DNA of 64,000 bases from Flavobacteriales bacterium (GTDB lineage Bacteria; Bacteroidota; Bacteroidia; Flavobacteriales_C; GCA-002722245): contig PBEC01000018.1 in the NCBI GenBank assembly GCA_002717515.1, positions 134,630 through 198,629 on the forward strand, read 5' to 3'. The first letter of the stretch is position 1. The number at the start of each line of letters is the position of its first letter. Below are positions 20,536-30,707 of this stretch, piece by piece. The notes beneath the pieces were generated by a model, which was not told the DNA's origin, searched no databases, and saw only the letters and a program-made list of their open reading frames with translations. A program made the position numbers and the translations under genes.

Positions 20536-23500
20536 ATGAAAAAGGTATTTTTATTATTTGTAATTCTTGTTAGTGTTTGCACTAAAACGGAAGCTCAAGA
20601 TGAAATATGGTATTTTGGAACAGGTAAAGATGGATTAGACTTTACGACTGATCCACCAACTGTTATTTCAATTCCATCAGGTGGGCCGCCAGCTGGTTTT
20701 TATGAGTGTAATGCAAGTATTTCTGATGGTTCAGGTAACTTGCTGTTTTATACTGACGGTTTGCGTATTTTGAATAGAAACCATGATATCATGCCAAATG
20801 GAGATGGTTTATCTGGGCCAAATGAGCCAGGTGGACAAACTGGCTCTAGTTCGCAAGGCGTAATTATTGTTCAAGACCCAGGGAACTCAGATAGATATTA
20901 TGTTTTATATGCCGATTGTATTCATAATGCTTTCTCCGATGGCTACAGGTATTCAGTTGTTGACATGACTTTAGATGCTGGTAATGGAGATGTTGTTCCA
21001 GGTTTGAAGGATTTAATCATTTTGAATGGTTCTCCAGGAAATCAAGCTTCAGAATTTCTGAACGCGGTTTGTTATCAAGGAGTAACTTGGGTTCTTTCTC
21101 ATAGTGTTGGAACAGATGAATTTATGGCACATAGAATTGATGCATCTGGAATTGATTTAACACCTGTTGTTTCCTCAGTTGGTCCAACCTTTACGCAGCA
21201 AGGTAATAACAGAGGAACGATTTCATTTAGTCATGCTGGGAATAGGTTCGCAATGGCATCTGGCGGTTTAGGAGTATATATGTTTGACTTTGATGTTACT
21301 ACAGGTGTAGTAAGTAATATGACAACCATTGAAACAGGTGCAAGTCATTTTTACGGAACTGAATGGTCTCCGGATGATTCAAAAATTTATTTTTCCAGAT
21401 TTATATCTGGAACAGGATCCGGATTATCGCAATATGACATCGCAACATCTTCTATTCATAATTATGCCGGAGGTACATTAGGAAGCCTTAGGTTGGCGCC
21501 TGACGGTAAAATATATGCTGCTCCTGGAAATCCTCCAGGTACGTCATTATCAGTAATAAATAATCCAGATGGACTTGGTGCTGCTGCTAATTATGTTCAA
21601 AATCAACAGACAGGTTTCAGTGGGGGTTGGATTTTATTAGGGTTACCAGATAATTTTCTTTGTAATGAGGTTATAGTATGTGAAATAGATCCTGTTTTAG
21701 ATCAATGCGACACGGACGATTCTTTTCAATTAACGGCCACTCCAGAGGGGGGTACTTTTGGAGGTGGGGCTTATGTCACCTCTGCCGGTATGTTTGATCC
21801 TATCGCTGCTGGAGAAGGGACACATTGGGTGACCTATGATAATGGTTGCCAAGAGCCTGATAGTATTCAAATAACGGTTAATTCATGTTGTCCTGATACT
21901 ACATTATCCAATACGATTGCAGCTATTTGTGTTGACGAAATAGCGGATTTAACAACCTATGAAGTTACAAGCGATGCAGGTACCTGGTCAATAATTAACA
22001 CTCCATCGGGTTCAAGTCCAGCTACTATAACAGGAGAATCTGTTTTTGATGCAACGGGAGCTGATGCAGGTATTTACAGAATACGATTCACCTTAGATGG
22101 TTCTCCTTTAGAAAATTGTCCCGATTCAGCCGAAAGAAATATTGTTGTCAATGAAAAACCAGTGGTTGCGCTAACCGGTGGAGAATTTTGTGCCGGAGAC
22201 TCTATACTTTTAGATGCCGGAAATCCAGGAGCGACGTATCAGTGGTCAAATGGGGGGACAAGTCAAACAGAATACTTTAGTACAGTTGGCCCTCACAAGG
22301 TAATTGTAACGCTTTCAGGCTGTGTAGATTCTGCTGAGGTATCGCTTACTGTTAATGAAAATCCAAATGTTTCTATTACTGCACCGTCAGCAAGTTGTGA
22401 TAATGATTCTCCAGAAAATTTAATAGCTACACCAGAAGGAGGTCAGTGGTACATAAATGATATCGTTGTATCTGATCCTGCGCAATTTAATCCGAGCTCT
22501 TTGGGAGATGGATCTCATGAGATAAAGTATGAAGTTACCAATGGTAACGGTTGTTCTGATGTTGATTCAATTAGTCATGTAATTAATGCTGCTCCTGAAA
22601 TTACAAACATGCCATCAACTGCTTTTTTGTGTGCGAGTCAGTCTGCTATAACATTATCTGCTGATCCAGCAGGAGGCCAATGGTATATAGATGATGTTGC
22701 TTCTTCCGACCAGTTTGATCCTGGTGCTTTAGGTTTGGGCGATCATGAGGTTAAATATGTTGTTTCAAGTGGTGCTTGTTCTGATTCTGATTCGGTTACT
22801 ATATCTGTAAATGATGCCCCGAATGTAGTTATTAATGAGATACTTTCAAATTGTGATAATCAGGACGTTGAGACCTTAAGTGCTTCGCCGGATGGTGGAC
22901 AATGGTATCTTGACAATGTTCCTTCGTCGAATCAATTTAACCCTGCTGCGTTAGGTGCAAACACTTATAACATTAAATATGTGTTTTCCAACGGAAGCGG
23001 ATGTTCAGATTCTGATTCCGTAAGTGTTACCATTAATGTTGCTCCTACAGTTGATTTAGGTCCGAGCACATTCTTCTGTACAGGAGATTCTGTTTCGTTA
23101 GACGCAGGTCCTGGATTTAGTGATTATGGTTGGTCAACAGGTGACTCTAGCCAGGTTATTTTTGTTAATTCACCAGGTCCCGTTACTGTAGTGGTTACTG
23201 ATCCTAACGGCTGCGTCGGAACGGACCAAGTACAGGTTTCTGCAAACGATTTACCTTCGGTTGATTTGGGAGGCTCTATTATAGTGTGTGAACAAGATTC
23301 AATTACTTTGGATGCGACTCACCCTGATGCATTTTCGTATGTCTGGCTTCCTGTTAATGAAACAACTCCAACAATTAGAGTGAGTTCTGAGGACTCAACG
23401 TATTCGGTTACAATAGTAGATAATGATGGATGTGAATTTACGGACTCTGTTCAGATTTCTCAAGAGGATCTCCCCACTGTTGATTTAGGTTCAGATACTA

Positions 23501-24918
23501 TAATATGTGATAATGTGACTACGGTTTTGGATGCAGCTTCTGGTTCCGATGTTTTGTATACATGGCTCCTGGATGGAATTGTAATCTCAGGTGAAAATTC
23601 CCAAACACTTGAAGCGGACTCTGGTGAATATGTTGTAACGGTTTCTACCGAAAATGGATGTGAGAGTAGTGACACTGTAAATATTGATAATCATCAATTG
23701 CCGAATATTACTTTAGATGCCGAATATGAGTTTTGTCAATTTGATAGCGTTGAGATTGATTTGGGGAGTATTGGTGTGTCCTATTTATGGAGCACAGGAG
23801 ATACTACTCAATCCATCTGGGCAATATCCAGTGGGACTATATCTGTGGAGGTTACAGATGCAAATTCATGTATCGTTTCTGGTAATACTTCAGTAATTGA
23901 AAATCTTGTTCCTGTAGTAAATTTAGGAAGTAATGATTCTGCATGTACTGGTTTAGAGATTGAATTAGACGCAACTGTTTTAGGAGGTGTAACTTACGTT
24001 TGGAGCGATGGAGAAACGGGTCCTGTATATAATTTGGTTGGTCCAGATACTCTATCGGTAATCGTAACAGACGATAAAAATTGTGTGGGTTATGATACAA
24101 TTGAAGTATTGGAATTGGATTCTCTTGTTTTAACATTTGATCCAGAGGGTAACCAGGTTTGTGAAGGTTCTGAAGATGAAAATCCTTTGGACGCAGGATC
24201 TTTTGAAGAAGCTGAATACATCTGGACTCTTCCTGATGGAACTACAGAAACTGGTCAGTCGATTGTGCCTTTGTTGGACGGGTGGTACATTGTAAATATT
24301 ACGGATCGATTTAACTGTAAAGGGCAAGATTCTGTTTTGAATATTGTGATTCCTGTTCCTAATATTGATTTGGGACCTGATACTAGTTTTTGTTCTTTAG
24401 GACAGGAAGTGGATACGGTTCGAATGAATTTTTCTCAAAATGTTCCTGGGGATATTTCTTGGGAGGATGAATACGGTAATACCGATAACAACAGTGTAAA
24501 TGATACTTTGTTCATCGCAACGAGTGCTCCAATTTGGATTTCTGGTCTTTTTGTCGATAGTGCCTCAGGATGTTCTCATAGAGATACGGTTTATTTGGAT
24601 GAAAAATGTGAAGAAACTGTCCTGACCTTTCCTAATATTTTTGTTCCAAATGGTACTAATAATACAACGTTTCGACCAATTGAATTGACGGATGAAGTTT
24701 TACAAAAGTTACTTAACAATATTTTATGGAGTAATTTTGAAGTTTACAACAGATGGGGTATTCGAGTATTCCAGAGTGAAAATACGCTGCCTCGATGGAC
24801 AGGTCAATTTGAAAACAGACCTGTTCCTACAGGTACATATTATTGGATATTCAGATACAAAGATTCTTCAGTAAAAATCCATAGCCTCAATGGATTTGTT
24901 CAGGTATTGCATCAGTAA
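20536..24918 (+). CDS. Large T9SS cargo protein: N-terminal propeller-like region, tandem Ig/PKD-like repeats, gliding-motility-associated (type B) C-terminal domain
   Basis: 1460 aa; signal peptide MKKVFLLFVILVSVCTKTEAQ; repeats GGQWY.D..SS.QF.P..LG and DLG...C..DS..LDA; C-terminus FPNIFVPNGTNNTTFRP...FEVYNRWGIRVFQSENTLPRWTGQFENRPVPTGTYYWIFRY. Confidence 0.92.
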   Translation: MKKVFLLFVILVSVCTKTEAQDEIWYFGTGKDGLDFTTDPPTVISIPSGGPPAGFYECNASISDGSGNLLFYTDGLRILNRNHDIMPNGDGLSGPNEPGGQTGSSSQGVIIVQDPGNSDRYYVLYADCIHNAFSDGYRYSVVDMTLDAGNGDVVPGLKDLIILNGSPGNQASEFLNAVCYQGVTWVLSHSVGTDEFMAHRIDASGIDLTPVVSSVGPTFTQQGNNRGTISFSHAGNRFAMASGGLGVYMFDFDVTTGVVSNMTTIETGASHFYGTEWSPDDSKIYFSRFISGTGSGLSQYDIATSSIHNYAGGTLGSLRLAPDGKIYAAPGNPPGTSLSVINNPDGLGAAANYVQNQQTGFSGGWILLGLPDNFLCNEVIVCEIDPVLDQCDTDDSFQLTATPEGGTFGGGAYVTSAGMFDPIAAGEGTHWVTYDNGCQEPDSIQITVNSCCPDTTLSNTIAAICVDEIADLTTYEVTSDAGTWSIINTPSGSSPATITGESVFDATGADAGIYRIRFTLDGSPLENCPDSAERNIVVNEKPVVALTGGEFCAGDSILLDAGNPGATYQWSNGGTSQTEYFSTVGPHKVIVTLSGCVDSAEVSLTVNENPNVSITAPSASCDNDSPENLIATPEGGQWYINDIVVSDPAQFNPSSLGDGSHEIKYEVTNGNGCSDVDSISHVINAAPEITNMPSTAFLCASQSAITLSADPAGGQWYIDDVASSDQFDPGALGLGDHEVKYVVSSGACSDSDSVTISVNDAPNVVINEILSNCDNQDVETLSASPDGGQWYLDNVPSSNQFNPAALGANTYNIKYVFSNGSGCSDSDSVSVTINVAPTVDLGPSTFFCTGDSVSLDAGPGFSDYGWSTGDSSQVIFVNSPGPVTVVVTDPNGCVGTDQVQVSANDLPSVDLGGSIIVCEQDSITLDATHPDAFSYVWLPVNETTPTIRVSSEDSTYSVTIVDNDGCEFTDSVQISQEDLPTVDLGSDTIICDNVTTVLDAASGSDVLYTWLLDGIVISGENSQTLEADSGEYVVTVSTENGCESSDTVNIDNHQLPNITLDAEYEFCQFDSVEIDLGSIGVSYLWSTGDTTQSIWAISSGTISVEVTDANSCIVSGNTSVIENLVPVVNLGSNDSACTGLEIELDATVLGGVTYVWSDGETGPVYNLVGPDTLSVIVTDDKNCVGYDTIEVLELDSLVLTFDPEGNQVCEGSEDENPLDAGSFEEAEYIWTLPDGTTETGQSIVPLLDGWYIVNITDRFNCKGQDSVLNIVIPVPNIDLGPDTSFCSLGQEVDTVRMNFSQNVPGDISWEDEYGNTDNNSVNDTLFIATSAPIWISGLFVDSASGCSHRDTVYLDEKCEETVLTFPNIFVPNGTNNTTFRPIELTDEVLQKLLNNILWSNFEVYNRWGIRVFQSENTLPRWTGQFENRPVPTGTYYWIFRYKDSSVKIHSLNGFVQVLHQ

Positions 24919-24950
24919 ATGTAAATAAATTACTTTTCCGAAGGACCTTT

Positions 24951-26159
24951 ATGAAAGTAGCAATTGTTGGTGGTGGAGCAGCCGGTTTTTTTGCAGGACT
25001 ATCGGTTAAAAAGCATCATTCTAATGCCGATGTATTTATATTGGAAAAATCCAGTAAACTTTTGAGTAAGGTGAAAATATCAGGAGGAGGAAGGTGCAAT
25101 GTTACTCACGCCTGTTTTAAAGCAAGTCAGCTGGCTAAATATTATCCAAGAGGATCAAAAGAGCTCAAAAAAGCTTTTTCTGTGTTTAATGTTAACCATA
25201 CTATTGCTTGGTTTAAGGAGCGTGGAGTTGACCTAAAAAGAGAATCCGATAACAGAATGTTCCCTGTTACCAATACATCAAATACAATTATTAATTGTTT
25301 TTTAGATGAGGCAAGAAAGCACAACTTAAAGATTCAAAAAGACACTTTTGTTACTCGAATTGCTCAAGAAAAAAGACAAGTTAAATTGACTATTGACGGT
25401 TTTGATCACCTTTACGACAAGGTGATTATTGCTTCGGGAGGAACTCCTAAATTAGAGGGGCTCGATTGGATGAAAAAAATTGGTCATTCCATAGTAAGTC
25501 CACTGCCCTCCTTGTTTACGTTTAATATGCCAAACGAGGGAATAACTGCTTTACAAGGTCTTTCTGTTAAAAATGTTATCATAAGGGTTCAAGGAACTAA
25601 ATTAGTTCAAGAAGGTCCTTTACTCATTACGCATTGGGGTATGAGTGGTCCTTCTGTTTTGAAAACATCGGCATGGGGAGCCAGAGATTTAGCAAAATTA
25701 GGTTACGATTTTAAAATTCAAATAAATTGGCTTGGAATTTCAAATGAGGATGAAGTTAGAAAGATATTAAATCGTCATTGCTACAATTACGATAAAAAGA
25801 AAATAGAAAATTCAAACCCATTTCAAATCCCTTCTCGATTGTGGAAGTTTTTAATTGTAAAGTCTGAATTGGATGGACAAAAAATTAATCATGAATTGAG
25901 TAATAAGGAAAAAAATAAATTAATAAATACTCTGTTGAATGATGTTTTTCAAGTTCGAGGAAAAACAACATTTAAAGAGGAGTTTGTTACATGTGGAGGA
26001 GTTGATCTAAAGGATGTAGATATAAAAACAATGCAAAGTAAGGTTTTTCCTAATCTTTACTTCGCTGGAGAGATACTTAATATTGATGGCGTCACAGGAG
26101 GATTCAATTTTCAAGCTGCATGGACAACCGCTTATATTGCAGGTCAACTGAAAAGTTAA
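24951..26159 (+). CDS. NAD(P)/FAD-dependent oxidoreductase, HI0933/BaiN family
   Basis: MKVAIVGGGAAGFFAGLSV, KISGGGRCNVTHAC, FPNLYFAGEILNIDGVTGGFNFQAAWTTAYIAG. Confidence 0.93.
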   Translation: MKVAIVGGGAAGFFAGLSVKKHHSNADVFILEKSSKLLSKVKISGGGRCNVTHACFKASQLAKYYPRGSKELKKAFSVFNVNHTIAWFKERGVDLKRESDNRMFPVTNTSNTIINCFLDEARKHNLKIQKDTFVTRIAQEKRQVKLTIDGFDHLYDKVIIASGGTPKLEGLDWMKKIGHSIVSPLPSLFTFNMPNEGITALQGLSVKNVIIRVQGTKLVQEGPLLITHWGMSGPSVLKTSAWGARDLAKLGYDFKIQINWLGISNEDEVRKILNRHCYNYDKKKIENSNPFQIPSRLWKFLIVKSELDGQKINHELSNKEKNKLINTLLNDVFQVRGKTTFKEEFVTCGGVDLKDVDIKTMQSKVFPNLYFAGEILNIDGVTGGFNFQAAWTTAYIAGQLKS

Positions 26160-26165
26160 ATGAAT

Positions 26166-26975
26166 TTATTTTGAACTCAACCAAATACTAAAATCGTCAG
26201 CTTCAATCAAAAGAGTTCCTCCTCTTTGATTTGTATTTTGTATGTGATTTTCTACTTTTTTTAAAGCGGATCCAATTGGTATCCAGGCTTCTTCACGAAA
26301 CAATATATCCCATTTTTTTTGTTGAGTAATGTTTACTAAGTGAATGTATTGTTGAATTATTTTAATTTCATCTGAAAGTAATGTGTTTTCAGAATTTGTT
26401 TTGTGTAGTTTGTATCTGAGTACTCTGCTAAGATAACCTATGGAGGATGCTACTGACTTCGGTTCATCAAGGGCGTTTTCATATAATTTACCCAAAACAT
26501 TACTCGTAAAGTTAAAACTCATTTCGTTTCGGATTTTTAGAATATCACCCTCTATTTTTTTTAATGAATTAAAATATCTTTTTTGTTTTTTAATTATTTT
26601 ATCGACTAGAATTCTAGAAAGTGAGCTTATTGCAAAGAAGAAGAATGATAGATGTAAAATAGCCCCAATCTTATGTCCTTTTCCTACGATTTCCATTGGA
26701 ACGAAGAATTTTTCAAATAAAAGATACAAGGGATATATTTGTGACATCGACAATATGATGTATAGTGAAAAGCTTAATAAAACCGCTTTTCCATGTTTCT
26801 TTTTAGGCATTATTGGTAACACAATGAAATAGTTAATGTAAAAAGGAAAAGCATAAATTAAAACACTGCCGAGATCAATAAACCATTTTTTTTCAGAAAG
26901 GCACAATTGTATTGAAACGCATGTTGTCCAAAAAAGAACATGACCAAAAAGGATATGCCAAAATTTATTTTTCAT
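26166..26975 (-). CDS. LytS-type sensor kinase-like protein, degenerate (no phosphoacceptor His, truncated ATPase domain)
   Basis: 269 aa; TM segments then IRNEMSFNFTSNVLGKLYENAL where the paralogue has LKAQINPHFLFNTLGCINGLAL; ends shortly after a degenerate N-box (ENHIQNTNQRGGTLLIEAD). Confidence 0.75.
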   Translation of the reverse strand: MKNKFWHILFGHVLFWTTCVSIQLCLSEKKWFIDLGSVLIYAFPFYINYFIVLPIMPKKKHGKAVLLSFSLYIILSMSQIYPLYLLFEKFFVPMEIVGKGHKIGAILHLSFFFFAISSLSRILVDKIIKKQKRYFNSLKKIEGDILKIRNEMSFNFTSNVLGKLYENALDEPKSVASSIGYLSRVLRYKLHKTNSENTLLSDEIKIIQQYIHLVNITQQKKWDILFREEAWIPIGSALKKVENHIQNTNQRGGTLLIEADDFSIWLSSK

Positions 26976-27957
26976 CTAACGTTAAATTAAGAGTAGATAT
27001 AAAATTATCGGGATATTGTTTTAAGAATAGATTGAATTTTTTTGGGTAAATTATCTCAAGTCTTTTCTTTAATTTTTCTAAATTTTTATTTAGGTCTCCT
27101 GATGTGTTGTTCCGATTTGTCATATTTCGAATAGAAACAGAAATATCATTATTTTGTATTGAGCATTTCACCGTAATAAAACCTTCATCTGATACATCTC
27201 CACATTTGAAAACATTCTCAATCAGAGGAAGAATAAGCAGGGGTTCTATATACAATTGATTTTCATCAATTTCAGGAAATTCAATGGAAACAGGAACAGA
27301 GTATCTTATTTGTTGAAGGTTGATGTAATTTTTTAAAAAGTTTAATTCATGTTGAAAATCGATTTTAATACCTCCTTTCATTTTAGAAGAGGCTGTAATC
27401 AGCTGATTAAAGTTTTTGATAGCATATCCAGTTTGAGCAGAATTAGTCAGAGCCAGTCCATTTATACAACCTAATGTATTAAATAAAAAATGGGGGTTAA
27501 TTTGTGCTTTTAGAAAATTTAATTCAGAGGTTTTTAATTCGTTTGTTCTGAAATATTTTTTTTGCGTATTTACAATAAGAAAGTTTAAATATCTCCAAGT
27601 AAAACTAACAGAAAAAAAAATAAAATTAGCACCAATAAACCCGGATAAATAAGCATCTGGAGTTTGGTTAAATAAGTTGCTAAATCCCGACCAAACCCAC
27701 CAAAGTCCAATACAGTGTACAACAGAAATCAGTACTGTGAAAGCTATAAATAAAGTATATCTACTAGATTTGAAAAAGAGAGGGAATAATATACTATAAA
27801 TAGAGTAAAAGTACATTATATGAAACAAAATTACTAAGGGACATGTCAACCAAAAGTATGGGTTTTCGTGTCGAGTGGGCAATTGAAAAAAAATAAAAAT
27901 GATGGCAATTTTAACCATCCAAAATCCAATGTGATATCTTATGTTAATTTTATTCAA
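26965..27957 (-). CDS. LytS/YehU-type sensor histidine kinase
   Basis: 330 aa; TM N-terminus; INPHFLFNTLGCINGLAL; LPLIENVFKCGD N-box; LKKRLEIIYP. Confidence 0.9.
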   Translation of the reverse strand: MNKINIRYHIGFWMVKIAIIFIFFQLPTRHENPYFWLTCPLVILFHIMYFYSIYSILFPLFFKSSRYTLFIAFTVLISVVHCIGLWWVWSGFSNLFNQTPDAYLSGFIGANFIFFSVSFTWRYLNFLIVNTQKKYFRTNELKTSELNFLKAQINPHFLFNTLGCINGLALTNSAQTGYAIKNFNQLITASSKMKGGIKIDFQHELNFLKNYINLQQIRYSVPVSIEFPEIDENQLYIEPLLILPLIENVFKCGDVSDEGFITVKCSIQNNDISVSIRNMTNRNNTSGDLNKNLEKLKKRLEIIYPKKFNLFLKQYPDNFISTLNLTLDEK

Positions 27958-28964
27958 ATTGAATTGAGTCTTGATTTAATAGAATCTGAAAACATTTGTA
28001 AAAACGGTTGAGTTCCTTTAACTGAGAGAATTAACGGACATACAAAATTTTTTTTGTCATGGATTATATCATTGTCGTTCAGAATTAGGTATTCAGAGTT
28101 GTGTTTTTTTGCAATGGAGTCAGTTCTTTGTAAAAATTGGTTTCGATTTGGTTGATCGGCAATTGAGGGCCAATATGCAGGACTTTCATATAAAATTAAT
28201 TTAATTTCGTGCTTACCACATAGGGTAAATATTTTGGTTAAGTATGAAGCTCTTTTCGGATCCCAAGAAAACAATTGCCTCTTTTTATAAAGTTCATAAT
28301 ATATCGAAGAATCGGTTAATTCAGTTACATTTAAATTTCCGCTGAATATTAGATGCTTTGGTGCGATATATCCATCGGGTTTTTTATGAAATTCATTATC
28401 AGGATGAGCAATATGTCCATCTTTGAAATAGGCTCGGCTTTTATCTTGTAGGTAGTGTTTAAATCCTTGAACAGCATTGAATGTTTTATAACTATTGTAA
28501 TAAGCAAACCTCATAAAAGGAAATCTGGATTTTTCAAAATAGTCAGGATCCATATCTTTTACGACTTCAGATACTATGGAATCTTTCAAATACGGAGCAA
28601 ATCGATAGGTGTGAAATGAATTGAATCGTGCGTCAAAACTTTCGGGTGTAACATAAAGGTAAATTTGTTTTGGAGCTTTATTGGCTTTTAAATAAAGGTA
28701 GAGGTGAAGATAATTATCGGCAAAGTCTGTATGTCTTAGAGCGTAATTGTATGACTTTATTTGTATTAAAGAATCAATTTTAGAAGCGTCAACGGTAAAG
28801 AGGGGTTCACACGGTCCATGAAATAGAATGTCGTAATCTAAATTGCCCTTCATTACATTGGACAACTTGATGTTTCTGTTTTCTTGAATGAGAAATGAAA
28901 AAAGTTTATCAAAGCAGAATAATCCTGATATGATTATTGATGTGGCAATGATTATTTTTTTCAT
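27954..28964 (-). CDS. Hypothetical membrane-anchored protein, SGNH-hydrolase-like layout
   Basis: 336 aa; N-terminal TM; DILFHGPCEPLFTVDASKID; 4-nt overlaps with both neighbours. Confidence 0.6.
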   Translation of the reverse strand: MKKIIIATSIIISGLFCFDKLFSFLIQENRNIKLSNVMKGNLDYDILFHGPCEPLFTVDASKIDSLIQIKSYNYALRHTDFADNYLHLYLYLKANKAPKQIYLYVTPESFDARFNSFHTYRFAPYLKDSIVSEVVKDMDPDYFEKSRFPFMRFAYYNSYKTFNAVQGFKHYLQDKSRAYFKDGHIAHPDNEFHKKPDGYIAPKHLIFSGNLNVTELTDSSIYYELYKKRQLFSWDPKRASYLTKIFTLCGKHEIKLILYESPAYWPSIADQPNRNQFLQRTDSIAKKHNSEYLILNDNDIIHDKKNFVCPLILSVKGTQPFLQMFSDSIKSRLNSI

Positions 28965-30637
28965 TTTTTACCGCTCTGTTTTAATGTTCTGTTTTTGAAG
29001 TAATTTGATTTTTCAAGATTAAGCAGCCATTCAACATCTAAATCCCAGTTGGCTCGAAGAGTTATGCTTTGGTTGTACCAATAAACTTTTTCAGGTTGCT
29101 CTTTTTTTAAATAATTTCCAGTTGTCCATTTTTTATCGTTGTTTTCATCTAAAATGTATTTAAGTTTATAGTTACCTGCTTTAGCCCCCTCTAAAATAAG
29201 TTTACCTTGATTTTTTTCTATTAAAACTTCTTTCATAAAGTTCTCCTCAAAATAAACTTGAAGTATTCCATTGTTTGTAGCTCCAATGAAATTATAATCT
29301 ATTGTCAAGTTGCCGAGTGAACTATTTGAAGCAGTTGTGAAATTATGTTGTAAAGTGTCTTTATTGTTTTCTCCAAAAATTGATTGAACTGCATTCGGTA
29401 AAATGAAAAGTGTATATTTTGAATTTTCTTTTAGTTCAAAATTAAGCTGGAATTTTTTTAAGCTTTTTTCGATACAACTTATGGGGGCAAAAATTGTATC
29501 TCTGCTTTCTACAAGAATAATTTTAGAGGTATCATAAGAGGATATGGGTTGAGAGAATGTAAAATGAAAAGGTTTTTTATAATAATCTCCAATTTTTTCA
29601 AAATTATTGTGTGTTGACAGAGATTGAGATTTCATTTCTTTTCGATTTGAAAGTTGGTAATGTAAGGTGTCCTTTATTCCGTCAAAATTAATAACCAATG
29701 TAACAGAATCTAATGACTCTAAATTGGAACTCCATACGGTTAGCGAGTCTTTGGTTTTGTTCCAGTCCAAAATTTTCCAATCTTTTTTGAAGTTTTTATT
29801 CAAAATATTAATTGAAAATTTCTGAACGGGTAAATTGAATTCAAAATCAAATTTACCTCTAAAACTGCAACTGCTTCCAGTTAAAAATTGTCTTTTATCT
29901 TCTCCTGAAAAGGCACGCAATACTATTTTAGAGGTATCTTTTTCTTCAGATATGTTGATGGGTGTGTTTAAAAATGCAATTGATTCATTTGGTAAATCGT
30001 ACAAAAAATTACTGTTGTTGTCATTCAAATAAAAGACTTTATATCTTCCTTCAGCCAAATTGGTAAAATGAAAATGACCGTTTTGGATTTTAGCAAAGTA
30101 CGATGGTATTTTTTTTAATGGAGTTGAGTCTTTTACATCTTTATACAAGTGAACCATTCCTTCTGATAGCTTTTTCATGGACTCTGCATCATATATATCT
30201 CCGTGAAATGAAAGGCTGTCTATAAATTTTCCTGTACTGAAAATCAGTAGGTTATCTTGAAGAGGGTTCCCTTCGTTTAAGTCTTTGATTCCTTTTCCCA
30301 AAAAAATACTGTAAGTGGTATTGGGCTGAAGTAAAGTGTCGAATGTCAATGTAAGTTTTTTTCCAGATAATTTATATGTTGGTTGTTTTTTAACAGGGGG
30401 AGAGATTAAAAGCTCTTGATTTAAGCTGGATAATGTTACATATTCATCAAATTTCCATGAAATTTTTTTACCGTTGAAGTTGACATCAAAACTATGGGGA
30501 TTGGACTCAACAATCTGTGGAGGAATATTATCTTTATTGCCTCCAGTTGGAGAACCTTTTTGACCACAATTCCATAGTAAAATAGAAAGGGATATTATGA
30601 GGTTAAATTTCCAAAAAATCTTTGCTTTTCTTAGCAT
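28961..30637 (-). CDS. Ig-like domain-containing lipoprotein
   Basis: From internal Met: MLRKAKIFWKFNLIISLSILLWNCGQKGSPTGGNKDNIPPQIVESNP (lipobox, then typical Bacteroidota Ig_5-type N-terminus). Track start 30772 is probably too long. Confidence 0.85.
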   Translation of the reverse strand: MLRKAKIFWKFNLIISLSILLWNCGQKGSPTGGNKDNIPPQIVESNPHSFDVNFNGKKISWKFDEYVTLSSLNQELLISPPVKKQPTYKLSGKKLTLTFDTLLQPNTTYSIFLGKGIKDLNEGNPLQDNLLIFSTGKFIDSLSFHGDIYDAESMKKLSEGMVHLYKDVKDSTPLKKIPSYFAKIQNGHFHFTNLAEGRYKVFYLNDNNSNFLYDLPNESIAFLNTPINISEEKDTSKIVLRAFSGEDKRQFLTGSSCSFRGKFDFEFNLPVQKFSINILNKNFKKDWKILDWNKTKDSLTVWSSNLESLDSVTLVINFDGIKDTLHYQLSNRKEMKSQSLSTHNNFEKIGDYYKKPFHFTFSQPISSYDTSKIILVESRDTIFAPISCIEKSLKKFQLNFELKENSKYTLFILPNAVQSIFGENNKDTLQHNFTTASNSSLGNLTIDYNFIGATNNGILQVYFEENFMKEVLIEKNQGKLILEGAKAGNYKLKYILDENNDKKWTTGNYLKKEQPEKVYWYNQSITLRANWDLDVEWLLNLEKSNYFKNRTLKQSGKK

Positions 30638-30673
30638 TTCACTAAGATAGGGAGAATCGTTCAGAGAGAAAGA

Positions 30674-30707
30674 AAAGGCCCCCTTGAAAATATTCTTAGG
30701 AGCCTTT
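30674..30707 (-). terminator. Terminator-like hairpin in the 5' leader of the 28961..30637 operon
   Basis: AAAGGCCCC (30674-30682) pairs 8/9 with GGAGCCTTT (30699-30707); minus-strand transcript continues with TTTTCTTTC. Confidence 0.5.

Noticed and set aside
22366-24400. Adhesin repeats as a CRISPR or DNA repeat array
   Set aside because: Repeats are protein-level and divergent at DNA level, in one open reading frame.
26440-26832. 130-aa plus ORF opposite the degenerate kinase
   Set aside because: Antisense; no independent evidence, and the minus frame has paralogue similarity.
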